Shown here piece by piece: positions 23,023 to 34,454 of a stretch of 62,000 bases of DNA (positions are counted from its first letter, which is position 1; the number at the start of each line of letters is the position of its first letter). Both the position numbers and the translations under genes were made by a program. The stretch spans positions 1 to 62,000 of the forward strand of contig NMRA01000192.1 in the NCBI GenBank assembly GCA_002633005.1, read 5' to 3'. The notes under the pieces are model-generated. The model was given only the letters and a program-made list of their open reading frames with translations, did not search any database and had not been told where the DNA came from. The DNA comes from Phoronis australis (lineage: Eukaryota > Phoronida > Phoronidae).

Positions 23023-23163
23023 TTCAGTAACGCTAGGACCTCGCTAAAAAGCAAGACTTCACGAGATTACGTGAGATATTGCCGTGCATTTTATATGAGG
23101 ACACGTGACTTTGACTAGGTTTTAGCTAGCCGGGTCCTAGCGTAGGTCCTAGCGTCTACTGAA
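23023..23163. mobile_element. MITE, GTTCAGTAA/GCTAGGACC family, copy 1
   Basis: The left end TTCAGTAACGCTAGGACCTC and the right end (complement TTCAGTAGACGCTAGGACCT) are inverted repeats; the right side carries the CTAGGACC motif twice. The interior GAGATTACGTGAGATATTG and GCACGTGA-type segments recur in the same order in the copy at 29103-29244. Confidence 0.72.
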
Positions 23164-23443
23164 CGCACCCCGCCTGGGCACTGAACCCGGCCCTTTCAGT
23201 TTACTGACTTGAATAGTTGCAATTTATTAAAACGGGCAGTGATGGATGGTAAACAAAGACATGGGAACTAATAAGCTCAAACAAGTACAGTGCATAGAGG
23301 GCGTATGCAAGTGGTGGCGATGTGATCGATAAACTTCAGACCAAGCATGCGCATTGATGCCCAACCCACACACGTGTGTCGTTCATCTTGTTTCTACAGG
23401 ACCGCTACTTTTCAGTATAGGTGGCGCTGTGTCAGAGGGTATG

Positions 23444-23577
23444 GCTGGACTTGATGGACTTCGGCGGTTCCGCCAGGTCAACCGGCAAAGACATCTGATT
23501 GAAAGTCACTATCGAAAATTGAACCAATCAGATGTTTTAGCCAATTGATCCGGTGGAACTGGCAAAGTCAGTCCAGC
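23444..23577. mobile_element. Long-TIR foldback MITE
   Basis: The two ends pair over about 55 bases: GCTGGACT at both ends, then CCGGCAAAGACATCTGATTG on the left against CAATCAGATGTTTTAGCCAA on the right. Only about 22 bases separate the arms, so the element is nearly all inverted repeat. A related CAATCAGATG...TAGCCGGTTG segment lies at 29285-29310. The plus-strand open frame 23354-23548 runs through the arm and is not a gene. Confidence 0.72.
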
Positions 23578-23884
23578 TCACCCAACTTTTTTCCTTGCAT
23601 CCATTCATTTCTGGACAAAATATGCACAAAACTCATTGTCTTGTGCTGATGAATCTCGTGAAAACTGCCATACTATGAACTACTTCTACACCAGAAAGGA
23701 AAATTTTGAGACCAGTTTCGCTAAGTTAAATTGTCTGAGTCAAAAGTTAGCATTTTAGCAGAGGCACGGGCAAACGAATTTCCCAAGGACTCAAAACCAT
23801 ATAAGAAATTCGCTTTATGTGAGTGTTGGTACCCGTGATGGATGCGAGAAGTAGATGCTGTGAGCAAAGGCCGGTTTATGGCAT

Positions 23885-23929
23885 CAGGCGCGGATCCAGT
23901 TGGTAGTCCAGGGTGTCCGAACACCCCTG
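23885..23929. mobile_element. Very short CAGGxGCGGATCCAG MITE remnant
   Basis: It begins CAGGCGCGGATCCAG and ends GTCCGAACACCCCTG, the same end type as 17831-17977, but the whole is only 45 bp and looks like an internal deletion derivative. Confidence 0.4.
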
Positions 23930-24645
23930 CTCGGTCACGTTTACATTGTTGCAATGGAAAATCTCAAGCACCCACTATGTTTGTGTTCTGTCGGATTCAC
24001 TAAACAAAATTGTGGAATCGTGACTGTGGGCAGGTTTAATTCGTGCACTACGTGAGCCAGCACACGCGACGTCAGTCCTCTTTTGATCACAATTAATGAG
24101 CTTTAATATTCAAAAATGTAATAGGACCTGACAAAGCCCATTTTTACTCAATGGTGTAATATTCCACGTCTACAATTAAGACTCAAACCGAATTTTGACT
24201 TCTCTATATCCGTTTAGCGCACGAGACGTTGATATATATCAGCAAAACGTAAGCACTGGGCGTGACACAGCTTATTCCTAGTTGCGAATGCAAACTTTTC
24301 CAACAGCTAGGAATATTCATACTCAGTCGCAATTGGTAGGTTTAATTTCTAATACGTCTCAAGTTCTGTTTCTCTTCTGGTGTTGTGAGTCTGCCTAGCC
24401 CTGGGGCTAAAATAACAACTACAATTTGGCTACATAAACCCGGGCGAAGAAGGCATAATGTTGCCTAAATAGGGTTTACATTGCATTAGAAAGACCGTGT
24501 TTGGTTACGCACGTGATTAAATCCTTCCATGACTTATACATTCTACGTGATTTGGCCCCAAACCAATAAGTTTATTGTTACCAATCTGGGGGTGCACTTG
24601 GAATAAAATTTGATAGCGTTTTTCAGGAGTTAGAAATACAAACAG

Positions 24646-24782
24646 CAGAAAGTCAAATGTAGTGTATTCAACCTAATTGCCACTAAAATGACCTTTCGTC
24701 GACCTCAAAGGAAAGATCTGTTTGTTCTGCTGAAAGGCCAGAGTGGCAAGTATGTGCCTGAAGACAAATTGACCCTTGTGAG
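24646..24782 (+). CDS. Candidate isolated exon, function unknown
   Basis: Between a possible acceptor (AAACAG|CAG) and a possible donor (GTGAG|GTTTGT) the frame is open for 45 codons and reads protein-like: QKVKCSVFNLIATKMTFRRP followed by QRKDLFVLLKGQSGKYVPED and KLTLVR. An internal ATG at 24688 would give a 58-codon unspliced frame ending at 24864. I recognise no family and found no partner exon in a matching phase. It could be a decayed transposon gene. Confidence 0.22.
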
Positions 24783-24864
24783 GTTTGTTATCATTAATAA
24801 GCATCTGGGGGTCGATGCACAAAATATAATTATCCGGTATTTTAAGCCTATAACACTTTTATAG

Positions 24865-27054
24865 TGTTTATTTCATTTAACACACAAGAGTGAAATAACA
24901 TATGTACCTGCTCACAAACCGAAGACATTACAGAGAAATATCATTAACGGGAATATAATCATAATTTGTTTCAGTTTTTATACTGGTATTAGAAATACCA
25001 AATTCACTTCCCGCCATTTATATCAATTAGCCTGCATCTAACTAAACTGCAAGGTGACTCTCCCGAGACAGGCCCCACACCTTTGCTTCTATTTTCTTTT
25101 CCAATAAAGACGGAAACTTCGAATTCTTGGGACTATGAATTTTATGTGTTTTTCTCATGTTGATGTCGAGCATTTTTAATGTGCCTCAGTGCTTTTTCCG
25201 TCACTCGCTGCACTTAGTCCGATGAAGTATGAGGAGGCGTGAAATAATGTTTGTAAAGATGGTCTAATTGAGACAAAATTTCACAACTATGAATTCAAGA
25301 GCTTTTACAGCAGGTGCTGGAAATGTCTCCCATCAGCATGTAAGCACACCTCGATGGGCCTTTCCAAATCGAAAAACACGCTTTCCAGAGTGTTAGCATT
25401 TATGCGAAGCCACACCTTTTCCTTAGCTGCCACTTCTAGGTTGTTCTAAGGTGAGGGGTTGTGTCTAATAGCTTTTCACTTTTATTGTAGCCAATGAAAA
25501 GTCAATAGACCTTGGTGGTCACAGGCTTTTTAAGATGACCCTGTTGCCAAAGATTCGACCAATCTCGCACACTTGTAGTAGATGAGTGACAGGAACCCCT
25601 AATAACTGCTACAAACCATTAGTAAATTTTTGGAGTATTTCCATGTAAACGTGCCAGTTGACAGCTTATTAAAATCGTGACAAGCCGCACCAGACTCCAA
25701 TTTTTGCAAATGCAAAAGACTTTCACGAAAAACACGAGGATATTCTGTTGCCCATACAGGCGTGTTTTGACAGTTTACGTATAAGTTTAGGTGAAACCAG
25801 GCTTCGTTCGTATATCAAGTAAGGTTCAAAATTCCAGGATACCGAGTAAAAAATCCCTGAACCTCAAACAAAAAACGAACTCTGTTATCATGATTTCAAA
25901 CACGACACGTCTTTTAGGCAGCCTTTTAATACGTTGGTTAAGGCTGGTCAAATTTTTGCGCAAGCCTTCAAAGTACTTTGATGGTGACGCCAGTAGTCGA
26001 TGTTTCATATCACGCACCATCTCTTCGCTAATCTTTTTTCCACCTCCATGATTTGGCTAAACATTTCCTTTGGACTCTACTTTCTTCACCATTTCCTGTA
26101 AAGAAGAATTTGTGCACGTTATCTTCAGAACTGACGTCTAAAGGCAGACAGACAAAGGGGTCATTTTAGAAAAACGTGGGTATGGGTGAATAGACCCACT
26201 CGGCCTCAAGTTTAGAGACCAATTTGGAGGACCTATGTGTCATGTTAATTTTTGTTTTATTTTCGCATTCAGTAGGCCGTAGGCCCGGGTTAAGCAATCA
26301 CAGTGCGTCAATGCCGCGGGGCGCGCTCCTTAAATTATCCCTGCTGACATTTTTTAAAAGAACCTGTCTACCACCCTGATAAGCAGCGATGAACAATCTT
26401 TTCGCAACGCGTGCCATAGCGTTTGTTCGAATAGAATTGGTCAGGTTTACGTAGTTTCGAGTCTTTAGCAGAAAAAAATATAAGCAAAAGTTTGGGGCAT
26501 GCTTCAAGAAAATCACCTTGGTCTAAATCAAAAGTTTTTTCGCTAATGGAACGTCGCTCAAACGCAAACCATGTTTCAGAACCTTTTCAAATGTTCAACG
26601 TTTTCACGAGGGCTATCAGAAAGGACTTCCATGATTTTTATGAAAAACTTCAAAAGTTGCTTAAAACGAAAACGAAATGATAATTAAGAAGATTCTAATA
26701 GCGTTTTCAAGATTTCATCCTGAACATATACTGGAAACCGAACGAAATGAGTCATGTTAATGATGACGTCATTTTGCTCTCAATGTATGTTACTTTTTGC
26801 TAAAGTTTGCGAATGCAGATCTAATTAGGTTGCAAACTTCAACCTGGAATAAATCCAATTAACAAACTTAAGGCAAATCTTCTTATTGGAGCTGTCAATC
26901 AACCCCACTCGGTCTCATCATTTGTCGTTCATAATTACTCGTCGTATTAAAAACAAAGAAAGGGCTCCACCTTGAAACACGAACCAAAAAATGGTCTGAT
27001 GTATAAGGAGTTAAAACGACATTGGCGACGAGAGTAGGGATTTTGTAAAATTAG
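24865..27054. other. Non-coding stretch
   Basis: Complementary open frames at 25791-26051 and 25826-26020 cover the same DNA on both strands, and neither shows motifs. A lone end of the ACTTTTGATTT MITE family (GGTCTAAATCAAAAG) lies at 26519-26533. Confidence 0.45.
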
Positions 27055-27130
27055 ACTCGTGTGGAACCGAACCTGGAACCTTCGGGGGCGCAGCCTAACG
27101 GTCTACTGGCAGAGCTATACCGACGTCTAG
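27055..27130 (-). mobile_element. tRNA-derived SINE head, second family
   Basis: On the minus strand TATAGCTCTGCCAGTAGACC matches a tRNA D-arm/A-box and AGGTTCGGTTCC a B-box about 35 bases further, the polymerase III promoter layout. No complete cloverleaf acceptor stem forms, so it is not a functional tRNA gene. The tail continues toward lower coordinates without a clear end. The sequence differs from the 15.7-16.4 kb SINEs. Confidence 0.5.
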
Positions 27131-29102
27131 AATTTAACCCCAACATGTGGGGAGTTAAAATTATTATTCTTTGTCCAAACAGTACACTTGTTCGAGAAGT
27201 TTATGATGAATAACATGTTAGTGACCTCGAAACATAAAATTATAATAAATTGTATATTGCTACTGATAGATCCTTAATGTTCAGGATCTCCTTGTGAAAC
27301 ATGTCTTGGTAGTCTCACCTCTATAAGTTTAATTTCAAAATCTGTCAACACGTTTTTGCATTAGTGACATGAAAAAGTAATCCAATAAATCAACCGCTTA
27401 AACAATTTCAAATAAAACAAAAAGAATACAAAAAGCAAAACGTAGATCTGAAACGCTGTTGTCAAACATCAATTCAAACAAAAGAACAAGTGGGAACTTT
27501 TGTAAGATAGCAAACATAAATTACTTTCACTGGGACTGTTGAATTAATTTTAAGAATTGTCATTCATGTGATATTTCGCTGTTACATTCGTTGAGAAGAC
27601 TTTTCGTATTGATTTAGGAGTGTCTCCATACAATGATAATTTTATAGTGCATCCTTTGCAGTCACCTTGGCAGGGTTCCAGTCACAGATTAATATTGACA
27701 CAGGATAGGAGCGTCCCCTTTGCCGTACTCAGATCTTGTATAAAGCGTCGAAATCTCATTGGCAAGGCTCCAATGAAAGATCAATTTTACGTAATTGACG
27801 GTCAACGGATTTTGTGAGAGCCAAGTGACCTTTCACGCGATAAATGACATCGCCCACGTCATTTGTAGCAACATATACTTATCATTAGCTTTGCGAACCA
27901 GGGATGGTGGAAATTGTTTAAAAACACTAGTCACGCGGTGGCCCAGGGGTAGTTTTGTTGTGCGGTATTCACCTTGCTGCGGTGGAAAATCTATTAATGA
28001 ATAATGGATCAGGAATTATTAGTAATACATCATGTACTCTCGTCAACGGATGACATTCAACGGGACGTCGTCGCCACACTTATCTCTTCTCATTTCGGTT
28101 GGAAATAATCACGGTTGGGTACCAAGCCGCCGGGGTGTACCAGTCGAACCTCGCTTTTATTTTGGGCCACGTCGTATAATTTATGTGACAGGCTCGATTA
28201 GCTCCTCTCTCTTGACACCACTGTGTAAAATCTTACTACCATGTGGATGAATGCATTTCTCTTCTCCGGCCCAACTTATTTGAAAAGAATTGAGGTAAAA
28301 TGCGCAAATCCCCTACTTCAATTGACTAAGCAAGACACCCTTTTCCAGCCATTGAATTATATTATCACTGGTCATCTTTACTACAAAAAGGTCAATTTCT
28401 TCACCAACAAGAATCAGATCGTTGATCACACCCTCCAGGGAGGTGTTTATTGTCATTTTTAAAGCTTGCTGGTACGCGGCGCCGTCGACGTTCTGCTTGT
28501 TTGACTTTTTTATTTCCCGTCCAAAAGAGGGCTAGATAGAATCTTCACAGCGACAAAACGAGTGTTAATGGATTCGTCACCATTCACCGAGGCGCGATAG
28601 TAGCAAAGAAATCACAAATTTTGCTTCTTTAATGTGGTATAGAAACCTCAATTATTTGATCGCTTGATTGCCTTCCGGCAAACCTTTTATGCGCGTGATA
28701 TAACACAAAATCACAATTGAACAGGTTCTTGGCGTTTTTTACGGTGTTGTCACTACCGTCCTTTCCCTCAGAAATGAGGACAGGTTTTTGTTAAGAATTT
28801 CGCAAATCCACCTACCGGAAAGTTAAATAATTGCCTTTCTCTTCATCGCGCAGTGGGGTTCCCCTTTTTTTGCTTTGAATAACGCACCGTTCACCAAGAC
28901 ACAATTACAAGTGATGATTTTTTTTCTTCGAGCCATGTGTTTTCTGTAACACAATAAAACACAGAAACTTAGAAAGATTACATGCACACTGTACCTACAA
29001 AACGTGGTTGAAAATAAGCACTGTGCCTTTATAACAGAAGTTTTGATGGCCTCGGGCAATCTCGGAGAACCTCCATAGGATTATTGTCTAAGATATCAGG
29101 GT
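27131..29102. other. Non-coding stretch
   Basis: Four consecutive plus-strand open frames of 65-73 codons (27620-28462) were checked: none has a motif and they do not join through convincing splice sites. GTGGCCCAGGGGTAG near 27942 resembles a tRNA A-box but no B-box follows. Confidence 0.45.
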
Positions 29103-29244
29103 AGAGTTCATTAATGCTCGGACCGCCCCAAAAAGTAAGACTGAGATTACGTGAGATATTGACGTGTATTGTAAATGAGAGCACGTGATTTTGGCTAGAT
29201 ATTAGCGAGGTCCCAGCGTAGGTCCTAGCGCATTACTGAACTCT
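29103..29244. mobile_element. MITE, GTTCAGTAA/GCTAGGACC family, copy 2
   Basis: AGAGTTCA and TGAACTCT are its outer inverted ends. The interior GAGATTACGTGAGATATTG and GGTCCTAGCG match the copy at 23023-23163 in the same orientation. The left inner repeat is diverged (GCTCGGACC). Confidence 0.7.
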
Positions 29245-31865
29245 ATCCTGATTGGTCTATTAGCCGGAAGTCATCACCAAGAAACAATCAGATGTCGTAG
29301 CCGGTTGTCTTGGCGACACCCGCGGAGACATGGTCTGCACTCAATGGCAAAGGAAGTGGCACTTTATTGTTTTGTTTTAAATTTTGCTATTTTACTCTAT
29401 TGCGTACAGAAGTAATGAAAAATGTTGGTAAATATCAGGCTGAAACAAGTTTGAATTTTGCAAAGTATTTGTTATTAGCAGATGAGAAGAGGCGATGCAA
29501 ATGTGTGTGCTTTTGTATTGTAAAGTAAAGTTTATTTGGATAATGGTAATAACTTTAAATTTCATTTTTGTTGAAGAAAACTTTTTACGGATCATCTATT
29601 TACAAACGACAATGATAAGGCTCAGTGAAACTTGAGGCATCTTGCGAGAAATAACAACTAAAACAGAATCGAGAAATTTGCTACCAAGTGAAGAAATTGA
29701 ATTTTTTCTTCCTATGATGTCCACTTTCAGAGGTCCAGTGTTTTGAACTCACAGTGATCACGTGATGTTTGGCAAGTGGCACCAACGCCGTATCTTACTC
29801 AGTGGCCAAACTAACCTCGGTCACCCCTACTTCATCATCATGGTTATCTACAGGTCTCTTTTTACAGCAGTTGCAGACTGTGCATCTTCTTGGGTAGCAC
29901 CAGTGCTGAAGTGGGACGTGGGCGCACGAAGGCGCAGCCAACCACCTTTTGGCATTTGAACGTGGCGCTTAAGCACCGTGAGTTACGTTCAGTGCTCATG
30001 GTGACACGGTTGGCTTTGGGCGCCTACTTACCGCTAATTTTATCACTACAGAACTGGGTAGTACATTGTATTTCTATAAGATATCCTAGTTTTACACTGA
30101 CACGGCTACAGCTGCGACTTTTTTTCGGAAACACGTCGAGTAAACGAAATCAGTAAGAGTTGCTCAGGCCAACGGGACTAACATTGAACACTACGGGCGG
30201 AATTTGCCTCACACTGCGAAGTGTGTCAGTTGTTCCCAAAATAAGTTTGCCAGGGGTTGCAGAAAGAAACACTGATGATATAATCTGAGGAAACTGTGAA
30301 CAGGCTGTACTTCGGGAGCAAGTTTTCGGTTATACAGAATTTGTTAAATGCACGACACTTTTCATTGTTCACAGTCTTTATTCCGTTACGTTCGCACTTT
30401 CGGAACAAAACTCTACTCTCAACTGAACATAGATACAGTGTCTGTATCTAAACTGTGAACAGGAAAAGAACATTACACACGGATAAATTTGACTATGATT
30501 TCGACCAGAGCCGGCCAGTTGCCTTCAAATAAGTGGCTGGGAAATTGTTTTCAAACAACGTTGGTAGTTGTCTTGCAACTAGCGGACGTGGCAATCATAT
30601 GATCTCCGAAAAATACTCATGGCGCTCACTTTTATGGGACTGGTGCGTCTTAAAATAAGGCTTTTTCCTCACCCTACCCGAAACGTTCACGAACGAGGGG
30701 GTGATGGTTTCAACGGAATTTAGACGCAAGATTGCGCGTCCGTGTTCTGTGTGGAATGTCGTCTTTATCAGAAAATGTAACGAAATCATCTTCAAACATA
30801 CATACCCACTCGGCATGTCAAGTTTCGTCTAATTCGTGAGTAAATATGTACATTGAATCCGTTCAAACAAAACATGTCAAATAAGTTTTGCTGCATCCCC
30901 CTCGAGTAGTTGGCGTCAAAAGAAGATAAACCACAAACTTAAGACTCGACTACTTCGTAAGCGACCAAAATCTTTCTTATTTTCTAACTATTGTTTGGTT
31001 GGTGAGTCTCAGCACTTTCAAACGCGATGAAAACTTTAACGTGGAAGAAAAATTCCTAGCCACTGTTTGTGTAATTTCTTTCAGGTATTTGACATCCCAG
31101 TCAGAATAAATATTGAGATGGGCTGTAGGGAACTCAGCTTCAAGTTTGCTTTTTAAAATTTTGCCTCCAGCGACTGAATTTTACAAAAACAAACCCTGAG
31201 ATGTGTGTATAGGGAACTAAATTGAATCGAATTCTGGTCTTCCAATAGTAAGGATGTTACATCAAGTTTCAACACTTAGAACATTATACTTCGTTTATCC
31301 TTGTCATGAAATTTACGTTACAGCGCGTTTACAGTCTATATGCTTACTTTGTGGGTGAAACTTCGCGTTATCCGAGATCTGTTTAACAAAGGGCCTCTTT
31401 AAACAACTCAGGAGTCAAATTTAATGAATTTTCACGCCTTACGAAATTGTAGAGCGGTTTCAGCTAACATGTAATTTCTCGATTTACCAGCCTGCTACCT
31501 CAAAGCGGGTAGACCGAGGCGGCGACGCTCCAGAGAATACATTGTTAGCAGATTGTTATAAGCCACACAAGTCATAAAACGTAAACCAAGAAACGACCAC
31601 GATTTTGTGAAATCCCAGCTAACATGAATTCAATTGACTACGAAAAGTAACATGTATACATCCTACTCAGCTGTATGCGGTCCTGGACCTTAATCCGCAG
31701 TAGTTGTTGGATTAAGGTTAATCGGGATGCTAATCTATAAGAAGTGTAATATTTTAAATTGCAACCTGATTGTCACAATTTTTCACACACTCCACTTGTT
31801 GCCACAAAATTTCGAGCTTCCTCCGGACGCCATAACTTTCTCCGGTTGTCACAAGGCGGGACCCT
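29245..31865. other. Non-coding stretch
   Basis: No supported gene. A partial relative of the 23.4-kb foldback element lies at 29285-29310. Two CTGTGAACAG-type motifs occur at 30295 and 30451. The open frames (60-88 codons) have no coding character. Confidence 0.45.
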
Positions 31866-31872
31866 TATATAT
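31866..31872 (+). promoter_or_regulatory. Possible TATA box of the 31.9-kb candidate gene
   Basis: TATATAT lies 42 bases before the ATG at 31908, which would give a 5' UTR of only about 10-15 bases. That is short, so the assignment is weak. Confidence 0.25.
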
Positions 31873-31907
31873 GCGGGGGCTTAATCTCTAGCTTAGTGAG
31901 TTAGGTT

Positions 31908-32736
31908 ATGAATGAAACCCGCACCGATGGCTATGTTCGGTTAGTCAACGTAGAAACAGGAAGGTAACAAAAGAACGACTGCTTTTACCACGAACGAACG
32001 AAGCAATTTCGTTTTTCTGATCTTGTACAGTATCATCAACGTACATTGGTACTTGATGCGCATAAATTCAATTTGTTTTCCAAAAATTTCAATTTATGAT
32101 TTTGCGTGACATCAAGTAACTTCGTTTTGTGAATCCAACTAAAGGAGGCCGCCGAGGTTAAAGACAGGCAAAGTAAATGTCGAGCACAGTGCAATAAGTT
32201 TACAAAATTTTAATTTTAGCAACTGAGTCATTATTTTTATGTGGTGTGGTTACGTGAACAGTGCGAATCACGAGCCAAGCAGTGTGCGATATCTGCCGCC
32301 AGGAGTCTCTATTGTAGTGTGATTCCTTGCAGGTACTGTAAACTTCGCAGTCTGATGTTCGAGCCATGATGTAATTATGATTTTTGATATATGAGCCATT
32401 GAATTGTGAATTCATGCAATTTCGAAAAAATACGGAGTTCGTAAAACTAAAAGACATAATCGACGCCAGGAGTCAAGAATTTCAGACATGCATTTGTGGA
32501 AAACTGAAATGACGCGGTAATTGGTTATACCTGTTGACACGTATTTTTTAAAATTCTGTTCAACTGCTCATGTTGTGTCAAACTGACGAGTTCGTTGCAG
32601 GTGGAGAAATGAACTTTTGAAAGTTGTTTTTGATCCAGGCAAACTCGGCTTTATAAGTTTTGCAATTAGACCCTATTTACACAAGTTCACGAAATCACGT
32701 GGGACAACTTGGAAAATAGGCAGAGCTCAGGGCTAA
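31908..32736 (+). CDS. Candidate two-exon small gene, function unknown
   Basis: Exon 1 (31908-31963) would encode MNETRTDGYVRLVNVETG plus the first two bases of a codon, ending at AG|GTAACA. An acceptor GTTCGTTGCAG at 32600, with a CTGAC branch-like motif 13-18 bases upstream, restores phase 2. The following 44 codons stay open to a TAA at 32736 (WRNELLKVVFDPGKLGFISF, AIRPYLHKFTKSRGTTWKIG, RAQG), for 63 residues in all. The composition is protein-like but I recognise no family. The phase match and branch site support it; the GTAACA donor is not strong. The second exon could instead continue through an unseen donor. Confidence 0.3.
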
Positions 32737-33216
32737 TAAATACGACGTGTGAATTTATTGTTCAAACACCACCAGAGGGTGGGAATCAACGCTCACCACG
32801 GGTGTGCATCCCAATTACATGCCTCAAAAACCTTCACCACGCACAAAAACGCTTTACCACGGAACCTGAACTCCAACTGCTCCGAAGGAATACGAAGGAA
32901 TTGAGTTGCAACTGACTCTGGTCACTTGCACTAAAATTAGCCACAGTGTGTGACCCATTTTCTATGTGTTGATTTTTGGTTATCTGCTCTAAAATTGTCC
33001 GTAATGAAGTTGTCTTGGTGTTGTCGGAGTTCAGGTTGCTTGGCAAGAGTTTTTGTGCATGGTAAATTTTTGCTGTATGTGGTAATAGCAAGACTTGATT
33101 CTCACGCCCCCTGTGTATCCGATCATTCGGGTCACCACCAGCCGGGAGTAATTCAGTCGGACTAAAAATAGCGTCTCCATGGACTAGCCTATGAAGCCAT
33201 CTTCCGTCACAAAACC

Positions 33217-33470
33217 AACTTTTTATTTGGACCACTTTCCGTTTTGGAATTGGTCTCAAATTGTTATTAATATGATTTGCAGGCTTCGAAAGAAGTGACG
33301 GTTCGTCTTTGCTTGAGAACAGGTCCTACAAGTTGGCTTTTCTCGGCGGCTGACCACATTCTCAATGAGTAACGAACTATCAGTCTTGTGTAAGTCCAAA
33401 AAACACTTCTTTTAATCTCCGTAAGAAATAATAGGTTTAATTTTATAGCGGTAAGTGGTCTAAATATATT
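33217..33470. mobile_element. MITE, ACTTTTGATTT family, copy 2
   Basis: The left end AACTTTTTATTTGGACCACT and right end CGGTAAGTGGTCTAAATA are inverted. Inside are TTGGTCTCAAATTG and GAAGTGACGGTTCGTC, the family landmarks. It lies about 470 bp upstream of the bHLH gene's TATA box. Confidence 0.65.
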
Positions 33471-33941
33471 TTTTCTTTATTTTACTCAACGCGGGTTTGT
33501 AGTGCATTAAAATAAATACAAAGCTACGTGTTCATCAAGAAGGAAAATTTGAATCGCTGTACATTCCAACAACTCTAGTACCAATATCCTATGTATTATT
33601 TGCTTTCGTTATTTATAAAAGACACCGACAAAATCGCTACAAGATGGATTGGCCGATTCGAGCAATCCTATGCTCGGACCCGGGCGTGTGACATCAAATA
33701 AAACACCGTTATCTGAGACGACATGTGTAAACAATGTCCATAAAAAACTTGTCATATTTGAGGGCGTCATAAACACTACAGAACATAACTCATCGCGAAT
33801 GAAATCACATACCTACATTGGGGGTCGGGTGAATAGTTAAGCCGCGCAGCGCATTCTACTTTGAAGTGTGTATGTGCGATCAGGTGTAATGCCCCTAACA
33901 CAACAGGTCGCGGATAACCTTTTCTCAATGGGACGGCGGTC

Positions 33942-33949
33942 TATAAATA
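33942..33949 (+). promoter_or_regulatory. TATA box of the bHLH gene
   Basis: TATAAATA lies 31 bases before an initiator-like TTAGTCC whose A is at 33973, the canonical TATA-to-start spacing. I see no downstream promoter element at +28. The predicted 5' UTR is about 400 bases and contains upstream ATGs at 34121, 34128 and 34194. Confidence 0.6.
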
Positions 33950-34193
33950 CCCAGCAATAGACTTACTGAATTAGTCCGCTGTTTGCTACCTGTCGTATAA
34001 GTACCGTCGAGGGGATAAAACGCTAAAGGGATCTTCGTTACCTCTCATCTGCACTCTAAAAGTTGGCCCGGCTTGGAGATTTTAATATTTTCACTTCTTC
34101 AGTTGGAGGAAGAATTAATGTCAAATGTCAAATCCTCGAGACAGTGACGTGATAAAAGGCAGGTTACTTTGCTACTGTTGATGTCTAGATATT

Positions 34194-34454
34194 TTGCACT
34201 TCGCTGATTTGTTTACATTCCGAAAAGGAGGACAAGAAACAAATGAATGCATAGTGGATACTGAAGGAAGAGAGACGAAAACTGGACATTTCTCAAGGAC
34301 TCCGGTGCAAATATGTAGAAAAGGTGATCGTCCATTGGCAGAAAATCTGTATCAAGTAAGCGATAAACTATGTCAGATTCAGAGTCCAGCAGCATGGAAG
34401 TTGAAACAAGTGTTCCAACGAAAAATGAGAAAGCGGACTGTGGCGTTTCTTTGA
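34194..34454 (+). other. Upstream ORF overlapping the bHLH start
   Basis: An 86-codon frame begins 176 bases before the bHLH ATG and ends 85 bases inside the bHLH coding region in a different frame. If the transcript starts at the TATA-predicted site, ribosomes would meet this ATG first, so it could damp bHLH translation. The product has no recognisable motif. Alternatively a 5' UTR intron removes it (an acceptor-like TTCTTCAG lies at 34096-34103). Confidence 0.4.
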
